Shown piece after piece: positions 25,357-33,156 of a stretch of 64,000 nt of DNA. The notes beneath the pieces were generated by a model. It ran no database searches, was not told the origin of the DNA, and saw only the letters and a list, made by a program, of their open reading frames with translations. The DNA comes from Coriobacteriaceae bacterium. Lineage in GTDB: Bacteria; Actinomycetota; Coriobacteriia; Coriobacteriales; Coriobacteriaceae. The stretch spans positions 62,001 to 126,000 of the forward strand of contig CADFMD010000007.1 of the NCBI GenBank assembly GCA_902835305.1. The letters are read 5' to 3'. A program made the position numbers and the translations under genes. Every line of letters begins with the position of its first letter. Within the stretch, counting starts at the first letter, position 1.

Positions 25357-28125
25357 TTACAGCAGCTCGCCGTGGCGGGCGATGTAGCGGCGCTTGGCCA
25401 GCTGGGTGAGCGCGATGTAAGCGGCGACAATGCCGATGAGCAGCGCGAAGAAGATTGGCGGCAGCGGCATGAGACCCAGCGCATCGGCGATGGGGCTTGC
25501 CGGCAGCCAGGTGACGAGCACCAGGCCCAGCACGGTGAGGAGGCACAGCGCGGGCGCGGCGTGGTCGCGCGGGCGTGGCAGGCGCGGGGAGCGCAGCATG
25601 TGGACCACGAGCGTCTGCGACCACATGGACTCAACGAACCAACCGCTCTGGAAGAGCGCCGCAAAGGCCGCCATGCCTGCGACGTCGCCCGCGGCGGCAA
25701 GCTCTGCCCAGCTCGCGCCCACGGCGGCGGGGCATACCACAAAGAAGAGCACGGCAAAGGTCACGATGTCAAACAGCGAGCTCACAGGGCCCAGCTCGAG
25801 CATAAAGTCCTTGATGGACGCAGCGTCCCAGGCGCGTGGACGGGCAGTCCAGGCGTCATCGACGGTGTCCCACGGCAGCGCGATGCACACGATCTCGTAG
25901 ATCAGCGACAGCAGCACCAGCTGCAGGGCGCTCATGGGCAAAAACGGCAAGAACAGGCTCGCGACGGTCACGGACAGCACGTTGCCAAAGTTGGAGCTCA
26001 CCGTGGTCTTGAGGTACTTGAGCAGGTTGCCGTAGGTGCGGCGGCCTTCGATGATGCCGCGCTCGAGCACGCCCAGGTCTTTCTGGAGCAAGATGATGTC
26101 GGCGGATTCCTTGGCGATGTCGACGGCCGAATCGACCGAGATGCCGCAGTCGCTCGCACGCATGGCGGCGGCGTCGTTGATGCCATCGCCCATAAAGCCC
26201 ACGGTGTGGCCGAGCAGCTCGCGCATGACACGCACCAGACGCGCCTTCTGCAGCGGCGAGAGCTTGGCGAAGAGGTGGGTGTTCTCGGCGCGCTCGGCAA
26301 GTTCGGCGTCATCGAGCGCATCGATCTCGGAGCCGAGCAAGACGTTGCTCGCGTCGATACCGATCTGTTCGCAGACGGTGGCGGCAACGCGGTCGTTGTC
26401 GCCGGTCAGGACCTTGACCGCCACACCCTTGGCCTCGAGCGTGGCGACGGCGCCCGCGGCACTCGCCTTGGGCGGATCGAGGAAGGCCAAAAAGCCCATC
26501 AATACCATGTCGCATTCGTCGGCGATGCCAAACTCGCCCACGCAGCGCGGATTGGTTTTCTGCGCCACGGCAATCACGCGCAGGCCCTCGGCGTTGAGCC
26601 CGGCGACCTGCTTGCGAATCTGGGCGAGCTTATCTTCGGTAAGCGGCTGGGCGGCGCCATCGACCTCGACAAAGGAGCAGATCTCGAGCATTTCCTCGGC
26701 AGCTCCCTTGGTGACCATCTGGGTTTTGCCCTGGGCGTCGGCGACAACTACGCTCAGGCGACGGCGCGAGAAATCGAAGGGCACCTCGTCGACCTTGGTA
26801 TAGCGGTCGCGCAGGCTCTGGCCCAGCATAGAATCGGGCACGACGGTCGAGGGCGTCACATCGGCACGGTCGATGACGGCCAGGTCGATAAGGTTTTTGA
26901 GGCCGGTCTGGAAGAAGCTGTTCAAAAACGCATGGCGCAGCACCCGCGCATCCTCGTTGCCGTCGGTGTTGAGGTAGCGCTCGAGCACGATGCGGTCTTC
27001 GGTGAGGGTGCCGGTCTTGTCGCAGCACAGGACGTCCATCGCGCCGAGGTTTTGGATCGCCGGCAGCTCCTTGACGATAACCTGGCGGCGGGCGAGGTCC
27101 TTGGCGCCTTGCGACAGGCTCGTGGTCACGATGACGGGAAGCATCTGCGGCGTGATGCCCACGGCCACGCTCGTGGCGAACAACAGCGCATCGATGACGT
27201 TGCCCTTGGTGGCGGCGTTGATGGCAAAGACCGCCGGCGCCATAACGAGCATGAGGCGCACGAGCAGCATGGAGACGCTCGAGACGCCGCGGTCAAACGC
27301 GCTCTTCTCGCCGCGCCCGTTGAGCATCTTGGCGATGCCGCCCAGGTAGGTGTCCGAGCCGGTGGCAACGACAAGCGCCATGGCGGTGCCGTTTTGCACG
27401 GAGGTGCCGGTAAAGACGATGTTCTTGCAGGCAGAGAGTGGTAGCGCGGAGCCGTCGGCACCCTCGACGACGGTGATGGCAGCGGTCTTCTCGACGGCCT
27501 CGCTCTCGCCGGTGAGTGCGGACTCGATCACAAACAGGTCGCGCGCGGTGATGATGCGGGCATCTGCCGGCACCATGTCGCCGGCAGAGAGGCGGATTAC
27601 ATCGCCGGGGACGAGCTCGTCGAAGGGGATCTCGACGCGCTCGCCGTCGCGCAGGGCGCAGCAGGTGTTGGAGACCAGGTCCTTAAGGGCCTCGGCCGCA
27701 TTGCCGCTGCGGGCTTCCTGGATAAACTTCATGCCGCCCGATACCAGCAGCATGATGCCGATGACGATGACCGTGGAGGGGTCACGCTGCAGCTCGGGCA
27801 CGGCGAGCACGTCGATGTAGAGCGAGACCAGTGCGAGGGCGGCGAGGATGCCAGCGAAGGGATCGACGAACGCGTCGGCGATGCGGCGGGCGAGCGTCTT
27901 GGTCGGCGCTTCGATGGTGTTGGGGCCGACGGCGCTCAGGCGCTCGGCGGCGTGCTCGGCGGTGAGGCCGTCGGCTGTGGCGTCGAGCAGCACGAGGGCA
28001 TCCTCGGCGCTATGGGTGGCGGCGAATATGGTGTTCTTGGACATGCCGGTATGAGCGGCGGGGCGCGCCGTGCGGCGGCGCTTGGAGATGGCTTCGAGTA
28101 CCGTGGCGGTTTTGAGCATCAGCAT
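25357..28125 (-). CDS. mgtA: Magnesium-translocating P-type ATPase (MgtA/MgtB type)
   Basis: A 922-residue P-type ATPase of the inner membrane that imports Mg2+. The phosphorylated Asp is in CDKTGTLTEDR, the hinge in MGDGINDAAAM, and the actuator loop in ALTGESEAV. The Mg-ATPase marks FFQTGLKNLIDLAV and SSNFGNVLSV are present, as is an early pair of helices followed by the VSGGMKFIQEARS segment. ATG 28125 has a strong AAGGAGGA site. The gene is divergent from pyrE and has a 240-base leader region with a repeat palindrome and a possible 23-codon leader peptide. The other Mg2+ system is at 12848-15963. Confidence 0.93.
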   Translation of the reverse strand: MLMLKTATVLEAISKRRRTARPAAHTGMSKNTIFAATHSAEDALVLLDATADGLTAEHAAERLSAVGPNTIEAPTKTLARRIADAFVDPFAGILAALALVSLYIDVLAVPELQRDPSTVIVIGIMLLVSGGMKFIQEARSGNAAEALKDLVSNTCCALRDGERVEIPFDELVPGDVIRLSAGDMVPADARIITARDLFVIESALTGESEAVEKTAAITVVEGADGSALPLSACKNIVFTGTSVQNGTAMALVVATGSDTYLGGIAKMLNGRGEKSAFDRGVSSVSMLLVRLMLVMAPAVFAINAATKGNVIDALLFATSVAVGITPQMLPVIVTTSLSQGAKDLARRQVIVKELPAIQNLGAMDVLCCDKTGTLTEDRIVLERYLNTDGNEDARVLRHAFLNSFFQTGLKNLIDLAVIDRADVTPSTVVPDSMLGQSLRDRYTKVDEVPFDFSRRRLSVVVADAQGKTQMVTKGAAEEMLEICSFVEVDGAAQPLTEDKLAQIRKQVAGLNAEGLRVIAVAQKTNPRCVGEFGIADECDMVLMGFLAFLDPPKASAAGAVATLEAKGVAVKVLTGDNDRVAATVCEQIGIDASNVLLGSEIDALDDAELAERAENTHLFAKLSPLQKARLVRVMRELLGHTVGFMGDGINDAAAMRASDCGISVDSAVDIAKESADIILLQKDLGVLERGIIEGRRTYGNLLKYLKTTVSSNFGNVLSVTVASLFLPFLPMSALQLVLLSLIYEIVCIALPWDTVDDAWTARPRAWDAASIKDFMLELGPVSSLFDIVTFAVLFFVVCPAAVGASWAELAAAGDVAGMAAFAALFQSGWFVESMWSQTLVVHMLRSPRLPRPRDHAAPALCLLTVLGLVLVTWLPASPIADALGLMPLPPIFFALLIGIVAAYIALTQLAKRRYIARHGELL

Positions 28126-28202
28126 AGGGTCCTCCTTGTTGAAGGGAGTTAGCGTACGTGTCGTATGTGCTTCAAAAAACCTAGATGTCGCTCACGTCAT
28201 GC

Positions 28203-28243
28203 TTTCGAACCACCACAAAGGGACAGGCACCTTTGTGGTGGTT
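28203..28243. repeat. CCACCACAAAGGGACAGGCACCTTTGTGGTGG-type palindrome
   Basis: AACCACCACAAAGG and CCTTTGTGGTGGTT form a near-perfect stem around GACAGGCA. It lies in the leader of the Mg2+ ATPase gene, between the possible leader peptide and the ATPase start. Confidence 0.8.
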
Positions 28244-28264
28244 TTGACGATCGGCTGTTGGCGC

Positions 28265-28336
28265 TTATGCGCGTGCGGAATCCTCGCGGCGTGCCGAGGG
28301 CGACATGCAGGTTTTTCGACTATGACTGCCTTCCAT
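28265..28336 (-). CDS. Possible leader peptide of the Mg2+ ATPase gene (23 codons)
   Basis: On the minus strand, AAGGAGGTG, an almost perfect anti-16S match, is followed after four bases by ATG and a 23-codon frame (MEGSHSRKTC then MSPSARREDSARA) ending in TAA. It lies 139 bases upstream of the ATPase start, with a hairpin in between. Salmonella mgtA is controlled by a short leader peptide, so an analogous role is possible. This peptide is Ser/Arg-rich with only one Pro, unlike MgtL. Its translation is unproven. Confidence 0.4.
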   Translation of the reverse strand: MEGSHSRKTCMSPSARREDSARA

Positions 28337-28560
28337 GGCACACCTCCTTAAGGCCGGGCGCGGCGCGCTTTGGGTATCTCGTACCCGTTACAATCCGCCC
28401 GTATTCTTGATGAGGGGGTTTGCCGTGTCAACCCCAATGTTTGGAAAACCATTGCCCCTGACAAAGCCTTTACAGAATGCCGAGGCCCCAAAGCGCGCCC
28501 GCAACGCGCCCTGCCTGCGCTAAACTGGAAGGCACGTACGCGATTACGAGAGGAGCCCGC

Positions 28561-29241
28561 ATGGAGGCTTACAAGCAAGAGTTCATCAAGTTCATGGTTG
28601 AGTCCGACGTTCTTAAATTCGGCAGCTTTACGCTCAAGAGCGGCCGTCAGTCCCCGTTCTTTATGAACGCCGGCGCCTATGTGACGGGCTATCAGCTCAA
28701 GAAGCTGGGCGAGTATTACGCCCAGGCCATCCACGATAACTTTGGCGACGACTTTGACGTGCTGTTTGGACCGGCCTACAAGGGTATTCCGCTGGCCGTC
28801 GTGACCGCAATTGCCTACCACGAGCTGTACGGCAAGGAGGTCAAGTACTGCTGCGATCGCAAGGAGGCCAAGGACCACGGCGCCGACAAGGGCAACCTGC
28901 TGGGCTACGAGCCCCAGGACGGCGACCGCGTGGTCATGGTCGAGGACGTCACCACCAGCGGTAAGTCCATCGACGAGACCTATCCCAAGGTCAAGGCTGC
29001 TGCCGATGTCGAGATCAAGGGCCTGGTTGTGTCCCTCAACCGTATGGAGGTCGGCAAGGGTGGCGTGACCACCGCGCAGAAGGAGATCGAGGCCAAGTAC
29101 GGTTTCCCCGTCGCGAGCATCGTCTCCATGGCCGAGGTCGTCGAGACCCTCTACAACCACGAGATCGACGGCAAAGTCGTCATCGATGACGAGCTCAAGG
29201 CCGCTATCGACGCCTACTACGAGCAGTACGGAGCTCGTTAG
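28561..29241 (+). CDS. pyrE: Orotate phosphoribosyltransferase
   Basis: A 226-residue enzyme that joins orotate to PRPP to make OMP in pyrimidine synthesis. It has FTLKSGRQSPFFMNAG near the N-terminus, FGPAYKGIPLA, the Lys-rich YCCDRKEAKDHG loop, and the PRPP motif RVVMVEDVTTSGKS. ATG 28561 is preceded by GAGAGGAG; an 84-base longer frame has no ribosome site. It stands alone, away from other pyr genes, with a terminator-like repeat element behind it. Confidence 0.94.
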   Translation: MEAYKQEFIKFMVESDVLKFGSFTLKSGRQSPFFMNAGAYVTGYQLKKLGEYYAQAIHDNFGDDFDVLFGPAYKGIPLAVVTAIAYHELYGKEVKYCCDRKEAKDHGADKGNLLGYEPQDGDRVVMVEDVTTSGKSIDETYPKVKAAADVEIKGLVVSLNRMEVGKGGVTTAQKEIEAKYGFPVASIVSMAEVVETLYNHEIDGKVVIDDELKAAIDAYYEQYGAR

Positions 29242-29410
29242 TTACGGCGTTTTACCAAACGCCGTAACTGCTCGACGCTGCAAACCCGCCAGAGCGGCAA
29301 TTTATCATTCAAAAGGCGAGGCATGACCAGAAGGTCAATGCCTCGCCTTTTTCATGCCAACTTGTTCGCCCTGGACGTCGCTCGCTGTCCGTCCTCTACT
29401 TGCGGCGTTG
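29242..29410. repeat. Composite intergenic repeat (GCTGCAAAC / CTAAGCG type), copy 1
   Basis: It starts with the perfect hairpin TTACGGCGTTT-TACC-AAACGCCGTAA, continues with CTGCTCGACGCTGCAAAC, and has a terminator hairpin at 29311-29353 (GGCGAGGCAT / ATGCCTCGCC, then TTTTT). It ends with GCTGTCCGTCCTCTACTTGC. The same order is seen at 32893-33072; 49672-49802 has the outer parts. The rest of the gap up to 29594 holds a GGGGACGTTCTTAAATGAC module (29432-29450) and nothing else recognised. Confidence 0.75.
29311..29353 (+). terminator. Terminator after pyrE (inside composite repeat)
   Basis: AAAGGCGAGGCAT and ATGCCTCGCCTTTTT form a 13-bp stem around GACCAGAAGGTC, itself a short stem, with a T-run on the + side. 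Confidence 0.85.
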
Positions 29411-29594
29411 TCTTGCTCCGGATGCGGTGGTCATTGGGGACGTTCTTAAATGACTGCTCGAGATGAGCGTCCAAAAATCCGCGCTCGTTCGATTGGCGCA
29501 TGTCTACGCAGCGTAGGTTGTCGAGCCTGGCCTTCAAATGGATACTGACTGTCGAACCGGTTCACTCCATTTCTTCAACTTGATTGGACAGCCC

Positions 29595-30215
29595 ATGAAC
29601 CAGACACGGCAAACCAATGCTTCCCATACTTTTTTGGCAGCGCATGCCATCAAGCGGCTGCGCGAAGAGCGCGGCCTCACCCAGCGCGCCCTGGCGGAAA
29701 GCCTTGGCGTGACCGATAAAGCCGTCAGCAAGTGGGAATCCGGCCGCGGCCTTCCTGACATTTCCCTCGTTGAGCCTTTGGCCCAGAGACTCGGCATAAG
29801 CGTGGCTGAGCTTTTGGCTGGTGACATTCGGGCTAACGCCAACCGTGCAGGCAATATGCTCAAAGGCGTCTTTTACGTTTGCCCTATCTGCGGAAACGTT
29901 GTGCACGCGCTCGGAGAAGGCAGCTTTAGCTGCTGTGGCTCCACGATGTTTCCCCAGGAGGCCGAAGAGCCGGACGCGGACCATGCCTTTTCCATCGAGC
30001 GCATCGAGGACGATTGGTACGTCACGCTCGATCATCCCATGACCAAGGATCACTACATTAGCTTTGTGGCATATGCGACTATGGGCGGCATCTGCTTTAA
30101 GAAGCTCTATCCAGAGCAATCGGTGCAGCCGCGCTTCCATATTACCGGGCGCGGCAGAATATTTCTTTACTGCAACCAACACGGACTCTTTACGTCGCTG
30201 ACGCCTCGCAAATAA
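29595..30215 (+). CDS. XRE-type HTH regulator fused to a desulfoferrodoxin-like (two-iron superoxide reductase) domain
   Basis: A 206-residue protein. Residues ~18-72 are an XRE helix-turn-helix (LREERGLTQRALAESLG, KWESGRGLPD). Residues ~94-120 match the desulforedoxin-type centre of two-iron superoxide reductases with four Cys (C96, C99, C113, C114). Residues ~130-200 match the catalytic centre: His130, His147 in HPM, His153 in DHY, Cys193 and His196 in CNQHG. All iron ligands are kept, but the Glu-Lys pair before the first His of true reductases is Ala-Asp. ATG 29595 has only a weak GGA site; an upstream ATG at 29538 has none. A redox or superoxide sensor is likely; enzyme activity is possible. 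Confidence 0.82.
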   Translation: MNQTRQTNASHTFLAAHAIKRLREERGLTQRALAESLGVTDKAVSKWESGRGLPDISLVEPLAQRLGISVAELLAGDIRANANRAGNMLKGVFYVCPICGNVVHALGEGSFSCCGSTMFPQEAEEPDADHAFSIERIEDDWYVTLDHPMTKDHYISFVAYATMGGICFKKLYPEQSVQPRFHITGRGRIFLYCNQHGLFTSLTPRK

Positions 30216-30256
30216 CGGCTGTCTATCCGCCCTCCTCATGCGTTCCCAGGGGACCC

Positions 30257-30333
30257 AAAATGAGCGTGGATAATCTCCCGGTTTTGGCTCGGTGACGGCC
30301 TCAAAGTGGGAGATTGTCCACGCTCGTTAGTTA
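30257..30333. repeat. GTGGATAATCTCCC...GGGAGATTGTCCAC hairpin repeat
   Basis: ATGAGCGTGGATAATCTCCC and GGGAGATTGTCCACGCTCGT form a long stem with a ~33-base loop. A sister copy is at 54984-55056. It lies between the convergent HTH fusion and RpiR genes and may stop transcription. Confidence 0.75.
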
Positions 30334-30358
30334 AGCGTCCAAAAATCCACGCTCGTCG

Positions 30359-31213
30359 CTACTTGAGCCCGGGCAGGCGGGTGTAGGGAAACGATTGCTC
30401 CAGGAACTCGGAGCAGCGGGCGTAGTCTTTGGCAAAGTAGCTGCTGTAGAGCGAATCGAGCACGTATTGCACGGCGATGTGGCACGCGAACTGTGTGATG
30501 CGGTGCGTCATGCTCTCGTGGTCGCTCACCGTGAGGTAGGCGGCAAAGCCGGGGTGAATACGCGCGCAATGAGGCGTGCCGATGACGATGGCCGGGACAT
30601 GCCGACTGCTGATGATCGGCAAGATGTCCTTGAGGTTGGGGGCAAGGCCGCTGTAGGAGATAGCGATTGCCACATGGTCGGGGCCCGAGGCAAGCGCCGT
30701 GCGCACCTGGGCTTCGGCATTGTCGTGGCACGTCGCACTTTTACCGTCGGAGAGTAGGCGATCGCGGAACATTCCTGCTGGATAGAGGTTGTGCGAGCCC
30801 GTGAAAATATCGACCTGTCGGGCGTTCGCGATGAGCTTGGCGGCGTAGTCGAGCTGTGCGGGGTCGAGCAGCTCCTGCGTCTCGGCCAGCGTAGTCTGGT
30901 AGAGTCCTTCCATACGCTCCATGACCTGCGCGGGGGTGGACGTAGCATCGAAGGGAAAGTCGATGTCCACGTCGCGACGGTTTCCCGCCTCAGTTGTCAA
31001 GCGAATAAGCTCGACCTTGAGATCCTTGAAGCCCTCGAGGCCGAGCTTTTTGCAAAAACGGTGCACGCTCGCAACGGAAACGTTGGTGCGCGCGGCAAAT
31101 TCCTTAATAGAAAGCCCGCGGATGTCCTCGCCGATGGCAAGGGCCGCAATGCCGAGTTGTTGCTCGGTGGGGGTGAGGCCCTGCGCCTCGGTAATCTTGC
31201 GTTTGATATCCAT
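30359..31213 (-). CDS. MurR/RpiR family transcriptional regulator
   Basis: A 284-residue regulator with an N-terminal HTH_6 domain (LSIKEFAARTNVSVASVHRFCKKLG, residues ~35-60; listed here as two parts of one helix-turn-helix) and a C-terminal SIS sugar-phosphate domain (VDIFTGSHNLYPAGMF, then AIAISYSGLAPN). Family members sense sugar phosphates and control sugar uptake or catabolism. The start ATG follows GGGAG; a TTG start 30 bases upstream is less likely. It is divergent from the PTS EIIA gene, whose upstream region carries the block shared with the GH1 gene. It is a good candidate for the factor binding there, but this is inference. Confidence 0.87.
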   Translation of the reverse strand: MDIKRKITEAQGLTPTEQQLGIAALAIGEDIRGLSIKEFAARTNVSVASVHRFCKKLGLEGFKDLKVELIRLTTEAGNRRDVDIDFPFDATSTPAQVMERMEGLYQTTLAETQELLDPAQLDYAAKLIANARQVDIFTGSHNLYPAGMFRDRLLSDGKSATCHDNAEAQVRTALASGPDHVAIAISYSGLAPNLKDILPIISSRHVPAIVIGTPHCARIHPGFAAYLTVSDHESMTHRITQFACHIAVQYVLDSLYSSYFAKDYARCSEFLEQSFPYTRLPGLK

Positions 31214-31277
31214 GCGAACTCCCACACTTGCCAAACCTGGCAAAAAGGAACGGGTTTATTTTGGCACGTTTCGGTCG

Positions 31278-31381
31278 GTATCAGGAAGTGTCAGGGACGG
31301 GGCGGCGGCGGTCCGTGGGCGCGAAAAGAAGTGTCGGGTTTGGCGCGCCCGCTTCTGCCCGTTCCGTGCGCAGACGATACT
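31278..31381 (+). promoter_or_regulatory. Distal promoter of the EIIA gene with the conserved upstream block
   Basis: GTATCAGGAAGTGTCAG (31278-31294), GCGCGAAAAGAAGTG (31319-31333), -35 TTCTGC (31353-31358) and -10 GATACT (31376-31381) keep the layout seen before the GH1 gene at 22039-22143, with the same 57-base gap from GCGCG to the -10 box. Confidence 0.5.
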
Positions 31382-31472
31382 CGGCTTATCGAGGGTTAAT
31401 CGACAATATGAGAACCACTGGGGAAAAGGTTTTGGGAAGGGCTTGAAAGGGCTTGCGATTCGAGCCCTCGCC

Positions 31473-31501
31473 TTAGTATTTTGGCCATTTGGCACTATAA
31501 T
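31473..31501 (+). promoter_or_regulatory. Proximal promoter of the EIIA gene
   Basis: -35 TTAGTA (31473-31478), a 17-base spacer and a perfect -10 TATAAT (31496-31501), about 50 bases before the EIIA ATG. It is AT-richer than its surroundings. Confidence 0.6.
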
Positions 31502-31550
31502 CACCATAGGCATGCGCATAACGTTGCGCTGAATCAAGAGGAGAAAACGT

Positions 31551-32087
31551 ATGGGTCTGTTTGACATGTTCAAGAAGAAGGCTGAGCCCGCGGCTGCCGC
31601 TGCTCCGGCCTCCATCTCTGCTTCTGCCGGCGCCGACGTGCTGTGCTCGCCCGTCAAGGGCAAGGTCATCAAGATGGCCGACGTGCCCGATCCCGTCTTT
31701 GGTGGCGAGGTTCTGGGCAAGGGCTGCGCCGTGTGGCCCGAGGACGATCTGGTCTACGCTCCCTGCGACGGCAAGGTGACCGTCACCATGGGTCACGCCG
31801 TGGGCCTGCAGTCCGATAGCGGCATCGAGGTTCTGGTGCACGTTGGCGTCGATACCGTCAACATGAACGGCGACGGCTTCGAGGGCTTCGTCAAGGCCGA
31901 CGATGTCGTTAAGGCTGGCCAGCCCATGCTCAAGATCGACCGCGCCAAGATCGCCGCTGCCGGCTACAAGGACTGCGTCGTCGTGGCTGTGTCCAACACC
32001 GCCGAGTTCGCCGACGTCGAGCTCGCCGTCGAGGCTGACTCCGCTGTCTCCGCTGGCGATGCCATCGTCAAGGTCGTCCGCAAGTAG
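31551..32087 (+). CDS. crr: PTS glucose-type EIIA component
   Basis: A 178-residue soluble phosphocarrier of the sugar phosphotransferase system. After a variable Ala-rich N-terminus, the EIIA-Glc core begins at CSPVKGKVI. The phosphorylated His is His97 in VLVHVGVDTV; the partner His is replaced in the region VYAPCDGKV, where family members often have the form SPVDG-V. The end GDAIVKVV is typical. AAGAGGAG precedes the ATG. It is a free EIIA without membrane domains, so it could serve several EIIBC permeases and also act as a regulator. It is divergent from the RpiR gene and followed by a terminator. Confidence 0.88.
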   Translation: MGLFDMFKKKAEPAAAAAPASISASAGADVLCSPVKGKVIKMADVPDPVFGGEVLGKGCAVWPEDDLVYAPCDGKVTVTMGHAVGLQSDSGIEVLVHVGVDTVNMNGDGFEGFVKADDVVKAGQPMLKIDRAKIAAAGYKDCVVVAVSNTAEFADVELAVEADSAVSAGDAIVKVVRK

Positions 32088-32108
32088 TCTGCGGCAACAT
32101 AAGGGTGT

Positions 32109-32146
32109 TTTGGGGTGGTCGGGTTATCCGGCCGCCCTTTTTTATT
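32109..32146 (+). terminator. Terminator after the EIIA gene
   Basis: GGTGGTCGG and CCGGCCGCC form a stem around GTTAT, followed by CTTTTTT. Confidence 0.75.
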
Positions 32147-32229
32147 GCAATGCGGCGGAACGTTTTATTGCGCGTTGGGCGGACCGGTAAACCGTTCGGA
32201 CGTTAAATCGAGCCGACTGCGCCTTTGCT

Positions 32230-32259
32230 TTGCCGGGGGTGTTCGTTATCGGCTAGTAT
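32230..32259 (+). promoter_or_regulatory. Promoter of the lipoprotein gene
   Basis: -35 TTGCCG (32230-32235), an 18-base spacer and -10 TAGTAT (32254-32259), about 63 bases before the ATG. Confidence 0.45.
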
Positions 32260-32322
32260 GGCCTTATTGTTACGACGCGCACCGCGTCGGGAAGCGCGGT
32301 GCCGCTTGTTGGGAGGAATGTC

Positions 32323-32880
32323 ATGAAGAAGAAGCTGCTGCTTGCGCCCCTGATGGCTGTTCTGGTCGCGTGCGTGGTTGTGCTTTCCGGCTGCGGAGGT
32401 CCTTCGGTTGAGGAGCTCATCACCGAGGATCTTACGACGCAGTTTGACGAGGTCAAGAACGGCGGCGACGACTTCCTCGCCGGCCTGGAAGAGGCCTCGG
32501 GCGACGAGTTCGAGCAGCTGGGCATCGATCCCAAGGAGTACGCCAAGAGCTATCTCGAGGGTTTTGACTACAAGATCGGCGATGTGACGGTCGACGAGGA
32601 CAAGGGCACCGCGACTGCCGATGTCACCATTACCTGCAAGTCCATGAACAAGATCGTTGAAGATTTCGCCACCCAGTATCAGGAGAAGATCGCGGCGCTC
32701 GATACGATGCCTTCCGAGGACGACCTGTACAAGATGGCCGGCCAGGTCATGGTCGACGTGACCAAGGCCGCTAAGACCAAGGACACCAAGGTTACCTTCA
32801 AGTACACCGCCAATGACGATGGCGAGTGGTCTGCTGACGATTCCGCAACCACCGAGATGATGAATGCAATGATGAACTAG
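32323..32880 (+). CDS. Exported lipoprotein of unknown function
   Basis: A 185-residue protein with a lipoprotein signal: MKKK, a hydrophobic core, and the lipobox LSGC at about residues 24-27, so the mature protein would be held on the outer face of the membrane by a lipid on Cys. The mature part is acidic and contains DVTVDEDKGTATADVTITCK and VTFKYTANDDGEW, the strand pattern of NTF2-like DUF4878/DUF5105-type lipoproteins. ATG 32323 follows GGGAGGAATG. It is monocistronic with its own promoter and a terminator in the repeat behind it. Confidence 0.78.
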   Translation: MKKKLLLAPLMAVLVACVVVLSGCGGPSVEELITEDLTTQFDEVKNGGDDFLAGLEEASGDEFEQLGIDPKEYAKSYLEGFDYKIGDVTVDEDKGTATADVTITCKSMNKIVEDFATQYQEKIAALDTMPSEDDLYKMAGQVMVDVTKAAKTKDTKVTFKYTANDDGEWSADDSATTEMMNAMMN

Positions 32881-32892
32881 GGGAGTTGCGCG

Positions 32893-33072
32893 GTAGTTCG
32901 TTGCGGCGTTTTACCAAACGCCGCAACTGCTCGACGCTGCAAACGCCCCTAAGCGGCAATCTGACGTTCAATTTCAAGGGCGCGACCAGAAGGTCAGCGC
33001 CCTTTCATTTCACGTCACCTTGCTCGCTTAGGGGCGTTTTCGCTGTCCGTCCTCTACCTGCGACGTTGCCAT
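32893..33072. repeat. Composite intergenic repeat (GCTGCAAAC / CTAAGCG type), copy 2
   Basis: It keeps the order of copy 1: hairpin GTTGCGGCGTTT-TACC-AAACGCCGCAAC, CTGCTCGACGCTGCAAACG, CCCCTAAGCGGCAATCTGACG, a terminator hairpin (32977-33006; AAGGGCGC / GCGCCCTT around GACCAGAAGGTC), and CGCTTAGGGGCGTTTTCGCTG. AAACGCCCCTAAGCG and CGCTTAGGGGCGTTT are exact reverse complements. A GTTTAAGAACGTCCCC module follows at 33082-33103. Confidence 0.78.
32977..33008 (+). terminator. Terminator after the lipoprotein gene (inside composite repeat)
   Basis: AAGGGCGC-GACCAGAAGGTC-A-GCGCCCTTT: a double-stem hairpin with a short T-run, equivalent to 29311-29353. Confidence 0.7.
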
Positions 33073-33156
33073 TGTTTGACCAGTCGTTTAAGAACGTCCC
33101 CAACGACTACTTTCCGCGCAACGGCATTGCGGCGGCTGGGTTGGGCAGCGCTGGCG

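Noticed and set aside
25089..25409. 106-codon plus-strand frame behind the AAA gene
   Set aside because: It crosses the repeat, a GC palindrome and the end of mgtA, with no ribosome site or family.
25288..27444. 718-codon open frame on the + strand opposite the Mg2+ ATPase
   Set aside because: It is antisense to a clear P-type ATPase, has no family features and reflects the codon bias of a high-GC gene on the other strand.
28126..28340. M-box riboswitch before mgtA
   Set aside because: The known conserved core (GGTGAGGCTCC type) was not found on the minus strand of this region.
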